Part shown: piece after piece, positions 44,791 through 53,869 of the stretch
Layout: each line of letters opens with the position of its first letter
Position numbering within the stretch: position 1 is the stretch's first letter
Assembly (NCBI GenBank): GCA_045504435.1
Contig: JBEULC010000001.1
Span: forward strand, 372,001-436,000
Source: JBEULC01 sp045504435
Lineage (GTDB): Bacteria > Pseudomonadota > Alphaproteobacteria > WRAU01 > Hepatincolaceae
Direction: 5' to 3'
Length of the DNA: 64,000 bases
Notes under the pieces: generated by a model
The model's database searches: none
The model's input: only the letters and a program-made list of their open reading frames with translations
What the model was told of the DNA's origin: nothing
Position numbers and translations under genes: made by a program

Positions 44791-46755
44791 TTATTTCCTG
44801 CCAAATAATTTTTCAATATCCGTTAAGCTAATTTCTATAAAAGTTGGCCGACCATGGCTACATTGTCCATAACCTTGGGTTTGCTCCATAATTCTTAGTA
44901 ACTCCTCCATCTCCTTATGGCTTAAATCCTTGCCTGCTCTAATGCTATTATGACACGCTAAAGTTTTGATAATCCGATTAAGTTTATTTTCTAAAGCTGG
45001 AAGCTGGTTGAGTTGCTCAAAAGACCTTAAATCAGCAACAATTTCTTTAACCAAATTATTAATATTTATATTACCTAAAATAGCAGGATATTGGGTAACC
45101 AAGATCACATTTTTGCCAAACGTATCAAAAATTATTCCCAAACTAGTTAATTGCTCTTTATAGGTTTCCAGGAGGTGGTTTTCTTCAGCATCTAGTTCAA
45201 TAATTTCTGGAATCAACAATATTTGCTTTATAAGCTTATTATTTTGTCGCTGGGTTTTGAGTTTTTCTTCTACTATACGTTCATGGGCCGCATGTTGATC
45301 TATAATAATTAAACCCTTAGCACTTTGACTAATAATCCAATTTTTATGAATTTGCGCTTTAGGTACACCAAGTGGTAATTGATCTTCATGCAAACTAGTT
45401 TGTAACAACTGTGTCTCATTTGTTGAAGAATACTGTTTTAAAGAATTATCAAAAAGTTGATTAGCAGAAGTAGTAGGTTTTGCAGCTGGGTAGTATAGAT
45501 CATCATTTTTTTGATCTTGGGTAACTTTTGCTTGTAAAGGCCACAATTGTGAATTAAATGATCTTGTAGAAAATGTATTTTTAGGAACATACTTATTAAG
45601 TTGATTAGTTTTAATGCTTTCTTTGCTAGAAGCTGAAGATATTGGCATATTAGGGCCTGCAATTTCTTCTAAGGCAGAATTTAAAAAATTATAAGCCTTA
45701 TCTAGTAATTGGGGAGCAAGCTTATTATTAATTTGTTGATTAGCGGGATTACTTAAATTCTGTTTTAAAGTATTAAATAAAAGATGCTTAATAAAAGCTA
45801 TATCCTTAAATCTAATTTCACTTTTGGTAGGATTAACATTAACGTCAATTTCTGCAGGAGGTATATCAATAAAAATACAATAGCGGGGTTGTCTACCTGT
45901 GGGTACGAAATCCTGGTAAGCAGCTCGGGCAATGCCAGTTAAAAATCTATCTTTAACGCTACGACTGTTAATTATAAAATATTGATCTTCTCCATGATTA
46001 GTATGGTAAGTAGGTAAGCCAAGAAATCCATAAAATTTCATATCATTGGCTTGTTCATTAATAAAAAGGCAGTTTTCAATAAATTCTTTGCCAAAAACTT
46101 GAGCTATGCGATTTTTATAAATTTCATATTGATTTTCTGCACTATCGGCTAATTGCATAGGATAATCGAAAATTAATTTGCCATTATTTTCAAGCTTAAA
46201 GCTTACAGAAGGATGAGAAAGAGCCAAGCGTTTAAAAATTTTATAACAATAAACGCTCTCCACTTGATCGGTTCTTAAAAATTTTAAGCGGGCGGGTACG
46301 GAGAAAAATAAATCACTAATTTTAATAAAGGTACCCTTTTGGATAGGGCTAGGAATAATATTTTCTTCATTGCCACCGGTACAAAATAAAGAATAACCTA
46401 ATTCTTGATCAGCAGTTTTTGAATTAATAATTACTTTGCTAACAGAGGCAATAGAAGCTAAGGCTTCTCCTCTAAATCCTAAGGTATGAATATCAAATAG
46501 ATCATCTTTAATTAATTTAGAAGTAGTGTGGGGTTTTAAACATAAACTTAAATCTTCATAAGATATCCCATCGCCATTATCAGTAACGGTAATTAAAGTT
46601 TTACCGCCATTTTTTATTGTAACTTGAATTTTAGTAGCTTTAGCATCTAAAGAATTTTCTACCAATTCTTTAATAATAGAGTAAGGCCTTTCTACTACTT
46701 CCCCCGCAGAAATTTGATTAATCATATAAGTTGGTAGCGTTATAATTTTGTTCAT
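44791..46755 (-). CDS. mutL: DNA mismatch repair protein MutL with endonuclease motif
   Basis: MutL links mismatch recognition by MutS to strand cutting. The GHKL ATPase N-terminus has ELVENSLDAKAT, TDNGDGI, GFRGEALASI. The C-terminal dimerisation domain carries the endonuclease motif DQHAAHERIVEE (about residue 486-497), ACHNSIRAG and CSHGRPTF, so this MutL should cut DNA itself, as expected for bacteria without MutH. A low-complexity linker joins them. The 654-residue length is normal. It is 15 bases downstream of pgi on the same strand. Confidence 0.96.
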   Translation of the reverse strand: MNKIITLPTYMINQISAGEVVERPYSIIKELVENSLDAKATKIQVTIKNGGKTLITVTDNGDGISYEDLSLCLKPHTTSKLIKDDLFDIHTLGFRGEALASIASVSKVIINSKTADQELGYSLFCTGGNEENIIPSPIQKGTFIKISDLFFSVPARLKFLRTDQVESVYCYKIFKRLALSHPSVSFKLENNGKLIFDYPMQLADSAENQYEIYKNRIAQVFGKEFIENCLFINEQANDMKFYGFLGLPTYHTNHGEDQYFIINSRSVKDRFLTGIARAAYQDFVPTGRQPRYCIFIDIPPAEIDVNVNPTKSEIRFKDIAFIKHLLFNTLKQNLSNPANQQINNKLAPQLLDKAYNFLNSALEEIAGPNMPISSASSKESIKTNQLNKYVPKNTFSTRSFNSQLWPLQAKVTQDQKNDDLYYPAAKPTTSANQLFDNSLKQYSSTNETQLLQTSLHEDQLPLGVPKAQIHKNWIISQSAKGLIIIDQHAAHERIVEEKLKTQRQNNKLIKQILLIPEIIELDAEENHLLETYKEQLTSLGIIFDTFGKNVILVTQYPAILGNININNLVKEIVADLRSFEQLNQLPALENKLNRIIKTLACHNSIRAGKDLSHKEMEELLRIMEQTQGYGQCSHGRPTFIEISLTDIEKLFGRK

Positions 46756-46770
46756 TTAAAAAGTAGTCAA

Positions 46771-48564
46771 TTATTTTTTATTGTTTTTATAAATTTCTAA
46801 TAAATTTATTGTGGATGAGTTATCAGCATTGGTAATTGTATCATTATTAATATCTGCTAAAAGGGCGGTAGCTAATTCTTTACCTAATTCTACTCCCCAT
46901 TGATCAAAAGAATTAATTTGCCAAATTAAACCTTGTAAAAATATTTTATGTTCATATAAGGCACAAAGCATTCCCAAAGAATAAGGAGTAAGATCTTTAA
47001 ATAACAAAGTATTGCTAGGGCGATTACCTTTAAATACCTTATGAGGAATTAATTGAGTAATATCTAGGTTTTTAGAAGATAATTGATTATGATTTTGTAA
47101 ACTTAATTGCTTAATCACAGCTTCTTGATTTTTCCCTAACATTAAGGCCTCACTTTGAGCAAAAAAATTAGCCATTAAAGCATTATGGTGTAAATTATAA
47201 TCAATTTCATTAGTTATATTATTAGCTAAACTAGGGTTAGATGAATTAATAAAGCCGATAAAATCACAAGGGATAATTTGCGTACCTTGGTGTAATAATT
47301 GAAAAAATGAGTGTTGAGAATCAGTGCCACATTCTCCAAAGACCACAGGAGAGGTATTATAAGAGACTTCTTGGCTATTTTTATTAATATATTTGCCGTT
47401 GCTTTCCATCTCTAATTGCTGAATATAACGAGTAAAATCCCTTAAACGATAATCATAAGGTAAAATAGCATAACAGGTATAATCAAAAAAATTATTAGTC
47501 CAAATACTAGTAATGGCCATTAAAAAAGGCAGATTTTCTTTGAGCTGTGCTTCTTGTAAATGATTGTCCATTAAGGCAGCGCCTGCTAAAAATTGATTAA
47601 AGTTTTCAATACCTATTTTTAACATTAAAGGTAAGCCAATCGCAGACCAAATTGAATATCTACCGCCAACAAAATCCCAAAAAGCAAAAGTCCAGTCTTC
47701 ACGAATACCAAATTTCTTTACTTCTGCGATATTTGTTGATAAAGCCACAAAATGCTGACTGATAGCTTGATTAATTATAGCCTCATTACCTAAATTAGAA
47801 TTATTTTGATTTTTTTCCTGCTGATTATTTACTTTTTGTATAAACCATCTTTTAATACTATTGGCGTTGATAAGGGTTTCTTGAGTGGTAAAGGTTTTTG
47901 AAGCTATGATAAATAAGGTAGAATCAAAATCAATTTGCTGTAAAATATCTGTAAGGTTAGTAGCATCCACATTGGAAATAAAATAAACTTTAAGAGTATC
48001 TCCATCTGTATTAAAGCCTTTATCATCAAATTCTTTTAACGCATTATAAGCCATTTGGGTGCCTAGATAAGACCCACCAATACCAATATTTACTATGGAT
48101 TTAAAAGGTTTACCACTAAACCCTTTTATTTTGCCAAGCCTAAAATCATTAACAAATTTATCAAGTTTATCTTTCACTTCTTTTATTTGGAAAGGGTAAT
48201 CACTGTCTGCAAGAGGCAAGCTCGTTAAATTGTTATCTTCTGCATAGTCTCTTAAAGCAGTGTGTAAAACGGCCCTATTTTCTGTAAAATTAATCTTATC
48301 TCCTGCAAACATAGCTTTTATTGATTTGCTAAGTTCTATTTCTTGCGCCAACTCCATAAATAGCTTAACGGTTTTTTGGGTAATGGGATTTTTTGAGATA
48401 TCTAAATAAAGTTCATCTAATTTAAAAGTAAACTGCTGGGCACGATTTGATTGTTTATTATCTGAGGAATTTAAAAGGGGGTTGTTAAAGAAATCTTTAA
48501 TATGATAATTTTTAAGTTCATTATAGTGTTGTTGTAATTTAGCAAATGCCTTTAAATTTATCAT
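46771..48564 (-). CDS. pgi: Glucose-6-phosphate isomerase
   Basis: Pgi converts glucose-6-phosphate and fructose-6-phosphate. The signatures NIGIGGSYLGTQMAYNAL, SKTFTTQETLINA, GGRYSIWSAIGLPL and QINSFDQWGVELGKELA are intact, with the catalytic Glu in ESNGKYI. The 597 residues slightly exceed the usual 550 because of polar insertions (QQEKNQNNSNL). AAGGAG lies about 12 bases before the ATG. Its presence means sugar phosphates are handled here, unlike in Rickettsia, which has lost glycolysis. It is upstream of mutL, with divergent xseA. Confidence 0.95.
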   Translation of the reverse strand: MINLKAFAKLQQHYNELKNYHIKDFFNNPLLNSSDNKQSNRAQQFTFKLDELYLDISKNPITQKTVKLFMELAQEIELSKSIKAMFAGDKINFTENRAVLHTALRDYAEDNNLTSLPLADSDYPFQIKEVKDKLDKFVNDFRLGKIKGFSGKPFKSIVNIGIGGSYLGTQMAYNALKEFDDKGFNTDGDTLKVYFISNVDATNLTDILQQIDFDSTLFIIASKTFTTQETLINANSIKRWFIQKVNNQQEKNQNNSNLGNEAIINQAISQHFVALSTNIAEVKKFGIREDWTFAFWDFVGGRYSIWSAIGLPLMLKIGIENFNQFLAGAALMDNHLQEAQLKENLPFLMAITSIWTNNFFDYTCYAILPYDYRLRDFTRYIQQLEMESNGKYINKNSQEVSYNTSPVVFGECGTDSQHSFFQLLHQGTQIIPCDFIGFINSSNPSLANNITNEIDYNLHHNALMANFFAQSEALMLGKNQEAVIKQLSLQNHNQLSSKNLDITQLIPHKVFKGNRPSNTLLFKDLTPYSLGMLCALYEHKIFLQGLIWQINSFDQWGVELGKELATALLADINNDTITNADNSSTINLLEIYKNNKK

Positions 48565-48721
48565 TAGAGAATTATCTCCTTATACTTACATCCATGATGA
48601 GATTTTTATATCTATAGTTATATATAATATAAAACTATAATAATTATAATAATATATTATAAAAAGGCTAAATATTTATTTATGATAATCCATAGGAAAT
48701 AATAAAGGATAAAATATAATA

Positions 48722-50086
48722 ATGATTTATCAATATCAGGTATCTGAGTTATTAAACAATATTAGGTTGACCTTAACCGAAAATTTTCCTATTTTAGATG
48801 TGGTAGGTGAAATAAGTGATGTTAATTTACATAGTAAATCGGGTCACCTTTATTTTAGCCTTAAAGATAAAGATGGCGCAATTTCTTGTACTTGTTGGAA
48901 AAACCTGGCTTTTAAATTTTACCACCTTATTGTAGAAGGACAAAGTGTAAAAATTAGAGGTAAATTATCTAGCTATCCCACAAGTTCAAAATTTTATCTT
49001 AATACTTTAGAGGCAAGCGTCTATGGAATTGGGGAGATAAATCAAAATTTTAATGAGCTTAAGCAAAAGCTTCATCAAGAAGGTTTATTTGATCTAAAGA
49101 AAAAAATCATAACCCTTTATCCTGACACCATTGGCCTAATTACCTCATTAGATGGGGCGGTAATTTCAGATATTCGTGCTACCTTGCAAACTAAATTTTT
49201 TAGTAAACTCATAATTTATAATGCGCCTGTGCAAGGTAAAGAAAGCGTTAATAAAATTGTAGAAGGCATAGAATTTTTTAATTCCCATAAGCAAAAATTA
49301 TCTTTTTTAATTATTGCCAGAGGAGGGGGCAGTGTAGAGGATTTATATCATTTTAATGAAGAAAAAATTGTTAGAGCAATTGCTAATAGCAAGATTCCCA
49401 TTGTGACTGCCATAGGCCATGAACCCAACAGCACTTTATCGGATTTAGTTGCAGATAAATGGGTAATTACCCCTACAGCTGCGGTAGCTTTTTTGCCTGA
49501 ACGTTCCTATCTTAAAAAGCTAATCCTTACTACCGCTATGGATTTGCAGATTTTAAGCAATTCACATATAAGACACTATCAAAATCAGGTTGCTTTAATA
49601 AATAAATCTTTAGTGAAACCTTATGATATTATTAAATACTTAAAATCTGAGCTTTCAATCAAAAACTACAACTTAAATAAAAATCTTATTGCTTATAAGC
49701 AAAGTGCGATAAATAAATTAAATCAGCAACAAAGGCGTTTTGCTTATCTATATAATTCCTTAATAGAAAATAAAAGTCTTAATATCCGTAAACTAAACAA
49801 TAAACTTATCTCACCAACTACTATTATTTATAAAAAAAATCTTCAATTAGCTGCTAAATTTAATCAATTAGAAGCTTTGCCTTCATTGCTTTATACAAAA
49901 AGTAAAAGTTTACAAGCGTTGGAAAGATTAGTAGAAACCTTATCTTTTAAGCAAACCCTAAAAAGAGGTTTTAGTATTATTTCGCAAAATGAAAAGATTA
50001 TTGGCTCCTCTCAGGATTTAACTGAAGGCGATTATAAAATTCAATTTTTTGATAAGAAAAAAGCTGTTAAGATTATCCCTAAATAA
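48722..50086 (+). CDS. xseA: Exodeoxyribonuclease VII large subunit
   Basis: XseA is the catalytic subunit of the single-strand-specific exonuclease VII. The N-terminal OB fold (LDVVGEISDVNLHSKSGHLYFSLKD) is followed by the nuclease core with IGLITSLDGAVISDI, FLIIARGGGSVEDLYHFNEE and TAIGHEPNSTLSDLVAD. A long coiled-coil C-terminal part rich in Lys, Gln and Leu follows, ending KRGFSIISQNEKI. Length (454) is normal. The small subunit gene xseB is not adjacent. It is divergent from pgi and is followed by an inverted repeat and the broken glpT. Confidence 0.95.
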   Translation: MIYQYQVSELLNNIRLTLTENFPILDVVGEISDVNLHSKSGHLYFSLKDKDGAISCTCWKNLAFKFYHLIVEGQSVKIRGKLSSYPTSSKFYLNTLEASVYGIGEINQNFNELKQKLHQEGLFDLKKKIITLYPDTIGLITSLDGAVISDIRATLQTKFFSKLIIYNAPVQGKESVNKIVEGIEFFNSHKQKLSFLIIARGGGSVEDLYHFNEEKIVRAIANSKIPIVTAIGHEPNSTLSDLVADKWVITPTAAVAFLPERSYLKKLILTTAMDLQILSNSHIRHYQNQVALINKSLVKPYDIIKYLKSELSIKNYNLNKNLIAYKQSAINKLNQQQRRFAYLYNSLIENKSLNIRKLNNKLISPTTIIYKKNLQLAAKFNQLEALPSLLYTKSKSLQALERLVETLSFKQTLKRGFSIISQNEKIIGSSQDLTEGDYKIQFFDKKKAVKIIPK

Positions 50087-50144
50087 TGAGTCATCATAAA
50101 TATTTATAAACATGCTAATAAGTTGTTTTTTATAATTGTAGCTA

Positions 50145-50183
50145 ATTATCGAGCAATAATTATGTTAATTAGTGCTCGATAAT
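50145..50183. repeat. Perfect 11-bp inverted repeat between xseA and the broken glpT
   Basis: ATTATCGAGCA (50145-50155) and TGCTCGATAAT (50173-50183) are exact inverted copies around a 17-base loop. It lies 59 bases after xseA and 97 bases before the transporter remnant. No T run follows on the plus strand, so it is not a classical terminator. It could be an operator for the decayed transporter or a transcript-end hairpin. Confidence 0.4.
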
Positions 50184-50279
50184 GTTAACAGATGTATTGA
50201 AGCGTTGGTAGCATTATTCTTTTATTTATCTCCTATTGGTAAGCTATTTTTATAACTACAGTATAAGAAAGTATAGTTG

Positions 50280-51519
50280 ATGTTTAATTTTTTAAAATCG
50301 GCTAAGGCCATTCCCCAATTAAAAAAGGAAAAAATAGACCTCACCTATAAGCGGCTACGTTTACAAGTTTTTATTGGGATATTTGTAGGTTATATACCTT
50401 ATTATTTATTGCGTAAGAATTTTGGCTTATCTATACCTGCGCTACAAAAATTAGATTATTCTAAAGGGGAAATTGAATTAGTATTTTCCTCTTTATACTT
50501 TACTTATGGTTTTTCTAAATTTTTAATGGGCAATGCTTCAGATAGAAGTAATCCTAGGTATTTTTATCCTTAGGATTATTTTTAAGCTGCTTTACAATGT
50601 TTGCCTTTGTTACTTCTTGAGCAACATCTGCTGTAACAATTAGGGTGTTTTTAATGACTTTAAACGCCTAGTTTCAAGGTATGGGTTGGCAGCCTTATGT
50701 TAAAACTATGGTACATTAGTATTCAGCACATGAAAGAGGTAGAGTGGTTTCTTTATGGAATTGTCCACATAATATGGGTGGAGGTCTTATGGGAAATATA
50801 GCAGTTTGGGGGATACGGCTATGTCAATAAGTGGCATGCATATTTTTATGTACCAGAAGGCTATAACACAAAAAACTAAAAAGAGTTTTCTACTAAAGAG
50901 ATAATTTAGAGATTATATTTTTTACAATAAATTATTATGTATGATTGTGTTTGCTAACGTATTTGTTTACTTTATTCACTATGAGATTTTAGATTGGACT
51001 CCTACATTTTTGCAAAAAGAAAAAGGTTTTTCAATTAAACGTATGGGATGGGCCTACCCATTATATGAATATGCGGCTATTCCAGGGACTATTTTATGCG
51101 ATTATATTTCTGATAAAGTATTTAACGACAAAAGATCTCCTGCGGGCATATTGTTTATTTGGTGGTACTTTAATTGCAGTGATGGTGTATTGGCTCACTA
51201 AAACTGATAATTATTTAATTGATAGTTTAGTTTTAATTGTAATTGGATTTTTAATTTATGTTTCAGTAATGGTTATCGGTTTACATGCGCTAGAAATGGT
51301 TCCCAAAAAAAGCTGCAGGCACAGCAGCAGGATTTACAAGCTTGTTTCTTTATTTAGGAGGCTCTTTATTTGCTAATGCTATTTCAGGTTTAGTTATTCA
51401 ATATGCTAGCTAGAATATTTATTTTGATTTTAGTGGCAGGATTATTAGCTATATTATTTTTAGCCTTTACTTGGAATCATGGGGCGAAAATTGGGCCAAA
51501 AACTCTAGAGCAATCTTAA
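50280..51519 (+). pseudogene. Broken glycerol-3-phosphate-type transporter (GlpT/UhpC family)
   Basis: The first 97 codons read as a good N-terminus of an organophosphate:phosphate antiporter (YIPYYLLRKNFGLSIPAL, SKFLMGNASDRSNPRYF), then a stop. Downstream in other frames are FQVMGW-like FKVWVGS and GWQPYVKTMVH, VVSLWNCPHNMGGGL, DWTPTFLQKEKGFSIKRMGWAYPLYEYAAIPGT and a C-terminal helix ending FTWNHGAKIGPKTLEQS. These match the GlpT order, including the WNCxHNxGG motif. At least four frameshifts or stops break it over about 1240 bases, near full length. It is a recent-looking pseudogene. GlpT in related bacteria imports glycerol-3-phosphate from the host. Confidence 0.88.
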
Positions 51520-51545
51520 TAAGTTTAGGTTATCTTGTAATATTT

Positions 51546-51853
51546 TATGCCTTCTAAAACCCTGGCTCATGCGCAAATAGCTAAGCTTATTGAACAAAAT
51601 GTGTTGCAGAGTAAAGATAAGGTACCTATTGTTTTACACTATATTACTTTAAATACAGTAACTAATGTTAAGATTTTTCTGATAAAAAGCTAGTATATGG
51701 TAGATATTATGTAATTATTTTTACATCAGCATTAGCTTTATATGAGCCCAAGGGTCCAAGCAACTAATAAAACAGCTAAATAAAAATAAAGGGGATTTTA
51801 TTAATAGCTTAAGATGAATTATTAAGAAAAAAGAAGTTAGGTTGCGGGATTAA
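51546..51853 (+). pseudogene. Decayed gene remnant, unrecognised
   Basis: Three protein-like segments on the plus strand follow in different frames: AHAQIAKLIEQNVLQSKDKVPIVLHYITLNTVTN, then FSDKKLVYGRYYVIIFTSALALYEPKG, then QLIKQLNKNKGDFINSLR with a TGA and IIKKKEVRLRD. Together they make about 100 codons of one damaged gene. The middle pattern (VPIVLHYITLNTVTN to VYGR) faintly recalls the C-terminal part of YcbB-type L,D-transpeptidases, but I am not confident. It follows the broken transporter by 26 bases. The remainder of the gap to 51936 shows nothing. Confidence 0.35.
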
Positions 51854-51936
51854 AGGATTAATAAAGCAGTGTACGAAGCAAAGCCCTTTAAAAGTTTTTA
51901 TAAAGTAGCCCTAGGAAAATATTAGCTTTCCTTATT

Positions 51937-52836
51937 TTACCATCTACGATGCAACCAAAACCATTGTTTAGGGTGCTGTGTAACCCATTCTTGAATTTTA
52001 TCATTCATCGCTTGTGTTAAGTTAGAAATATCTTGTTGATTATTAGCAGTTTTTACATGAGTTAACTCTTTTTCCACAGTTAAGGTAAAGCCTCCATCTT
52101 TATCTCTAATTACGCGGATAGGAATTAAAGGGATGTTATACTTTAAAGCCAATAGAGGTAAAAAAGGAGAGGTTAAGGCTATACGATCAAAAAAACTTAC
52201 TGCCAGTCCTTCTTTTATACGCTGATCAACTAACATTATTATAGTTAATGGATAGTTTTTAAGGCGTTGATTTAAAAGCTTAAGGGTTTTAGTATTTAAG
52301 GTAAACATCTGATGTAAACTGCCTTTTACATTTTTGGTCCTCACATTTAGAAATAAATTTTCAAGAGAATGGTTGGCAGGAGCCTTATATACAGCGTCGG
52401 TGTAAGGTTTAAAAATAAAAGGAAATCCTATTAATTCCCAATTACCAATATGAGCTGTAAAAAATAACATTTTTTTTTCACGGCTTTGTTCAATATAATT
52501 ATAAGGATCGAGGATTTTAATGGCGTTTGTGCTGTATATAATATTTATTTTGGGTAATTCAAAAATTACTCTTAGAAAATTATCGCAAGCATCTTTATAA
52601 ATTTCTTTTATTTCTTTATCGCTTTTTTTAGGAAAACAAAATTTAATATTTTTTAGTACTTCATATTTTCTTTGGAAAGGAAAATAATATAAGAAAGTTC
52701 TTCCTAAAAATCCTCCGATTGCTGAACTAACCTTAAGAGGAACCAAATAATAAATAAAATAATAAAGTCCATAGGCCGCTACTGCCAATATATACTCTGA
52801 TAAATTTTTAAAAATCTTCTTATTAATTTTTATCAT
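51937..52836 (-). CDS. lpxL: Lipid A lauroyl/myristoyl acyltransferase family (LpxL/HtrB-like)
   Basis: The enzyme adds a secondary acyl chain to Kdo-lipid IVA at the inner membrane. A hydrophobic N-terminus anchors it. The catalytic H-x4-E motif lies in FTAHIGNWELIG. Further family blocks are IIMLVDQRIKEGLAVSFFDR and PLIPIRVIRD, and the protein ends QWFWLHRRW, as usual. The 299-residue length is normal. Its start overlaps lpxK by 14 bases, making it the last gene of the lipid A operon. I cannot tell LpxL from LpxM from sequence alone. Confidence 0.9.
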   Translation of the reverse strand: MIKINKKIFKNLSEYILAVAAYGLYYFIYYLVPLKVSSAIGGFLGRTFLYYFPFQRKYEVLKNIKFCFPKKSDKEIKEIYKDACDNFLRVIFELPKINIIYSTNAIKILDPYNYIEQSREKKMLFFTAHIGNWELIGFPFIFKPYTDAVYKAPANHSLENLFLNVRTKNVKGSLHQMFTLNTKTLKLLNQRLKNYPLTIIMLVDQRIKEGLAVSFFDRIALTSPFLPLLALKYNIPLIPIRVIRDKDGGFTLTVEKELTHVKTANNQQDISNLTQAMNDKIQEWVTQHPKQWFWLHRRW

Positions 52837-53869
52837 AATTTGCTCTTGTCTTAAAAGTTAGGTACTGTTTTAAAATAGTATCTAATAAAATATCTTTATT
52901 ATCTAATTCTAATTTAATATTAAAGCTAATGATATTTTTTTTATAAGCTTTAGGAATTTTCACATAATCTTTAGCTGTAGTAATCAATTGTAATTGGTTT
53001 TGTTGGGCATAATTGCTCAACGCTTCAAGATCTTTATCTTGATATTGATAGTGATCTGGAAAAGCTTTAAATAATTTTACTACCACATTGGATTGCCTTA
53101 AGGTTAACAAAAATTTTTCTGGCATACCAATCCCACAAAAAGCATAAAATCCTTTAGCTTGGGCGCTGATAGGGGATAAAAAATTTGAGGGCTTATAAGC
53201 CCCTGTAGTAAAAGGTACTTGAAATTGCTTAATCAAGCTAGTGATTGCCTTTTTATCTTCCTCTAATAATAATATAAAATCCACATTACTTAATCTAAAA
53301 TTAATTTTTTCGCGTAAAGGACCAGCGGGGAAAATTCTTTGATTACCAAAGCCATAATTTCCATTAATTACTAAGATTCTAAAGTTTTTATTAATATTAG
53401 GGTTTTGTAAGCCATCATCAATAATTACTAAATCAAAGTTTTCTTGCTCTAAAAATCTTAAACCTTGTTTAAGATTTTTAGCAATTAAAGTAGGAAGTAC
53501 TTGAGCTAACAATAAAGGTTCATCTCCTACATCTTGTGGATTATTTAAGGTTTGGGATTGGGGAATTACCCATAGGGGACCTTGTAATTTGCTTTTATAG
53601 CCCTTACTTAAAAAAGCAATTTTAACTTTAGGTATTTGTTGAGATAATTGTTGGCCTAAATAGATAGCACTGGGAGTTTTGCCTGAGCCTCCTAAATTAA
53701 TATTCCCTAAACAAATAGTAAAAATGTTACTTTCATAAGGCTTTTTAAGATTTCTTAAATATGTTCCTAAAACCCACAGGAGGGAAAAGGGAATTAAAAG
53801 GTAAGAAATAAAAGATTTTTTTTGCCATACTTTATGTATATTAAAGCTAGATGTTAATTTAAAAAGCAT
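52823..53869 (-). CDS. lpxK: Tetraacyldisaccharide 4'-kinase
   Basis: LpxK phosphorylates the 4' position of the lipid A disaccharide to give lipid IVA. The Walker A loop NINLGGSGKTPSAIYL is the LpxK signature. DLVIIDDGLQNPNINK (Walker B and catalytic Asp) and the later FCGIGMPEKFL and FPDHYQYQDKDL blocks also match. A membrane helix starts the protein (SYLLIPFSLLWVLGTYL). Length (348) is normal. It overlaps waaA by 16 bases upstream and lpxL by 14 downstream. Confidence 0.95.
   Translation of the reverse strand: MLFKLTSSFNIHKVWQKKSFISYLLIPFSLLWVLGTYLRNLKKPYESNIFTICLGNINLGGSGKTPSAIYLGQQLSQQIPKVKIAFLSKGYKSKLQGPLWVIPQSQTLNNPQDVGDEPLLLAQVLPTLIAKNLKQGLRFLEQENFDLVIIDDGLQNPNINKNFRILVINGNYGFGNQRIFPAGPLREKINFRLSNVDFILLLEEDKKAITSLIKQFQVPFTTGAYKPSNFLSPISAQAKGFYAFCGIGMPEKFLLTLRQSNVVVKLFKAFPDHYQYQDKDLEALSNYAQQNQLQLITTAKDYVKIPKAYKKNIISFNIKLELDNKDILLDTILKQYLTFKTRANYDKN

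Noticed and set aside
50277..51376. Two or three separate small membrane proteins
   Set aside because: Their sequences align in order with one GlpT-family transporter, so they are fragments of a single broken gene.
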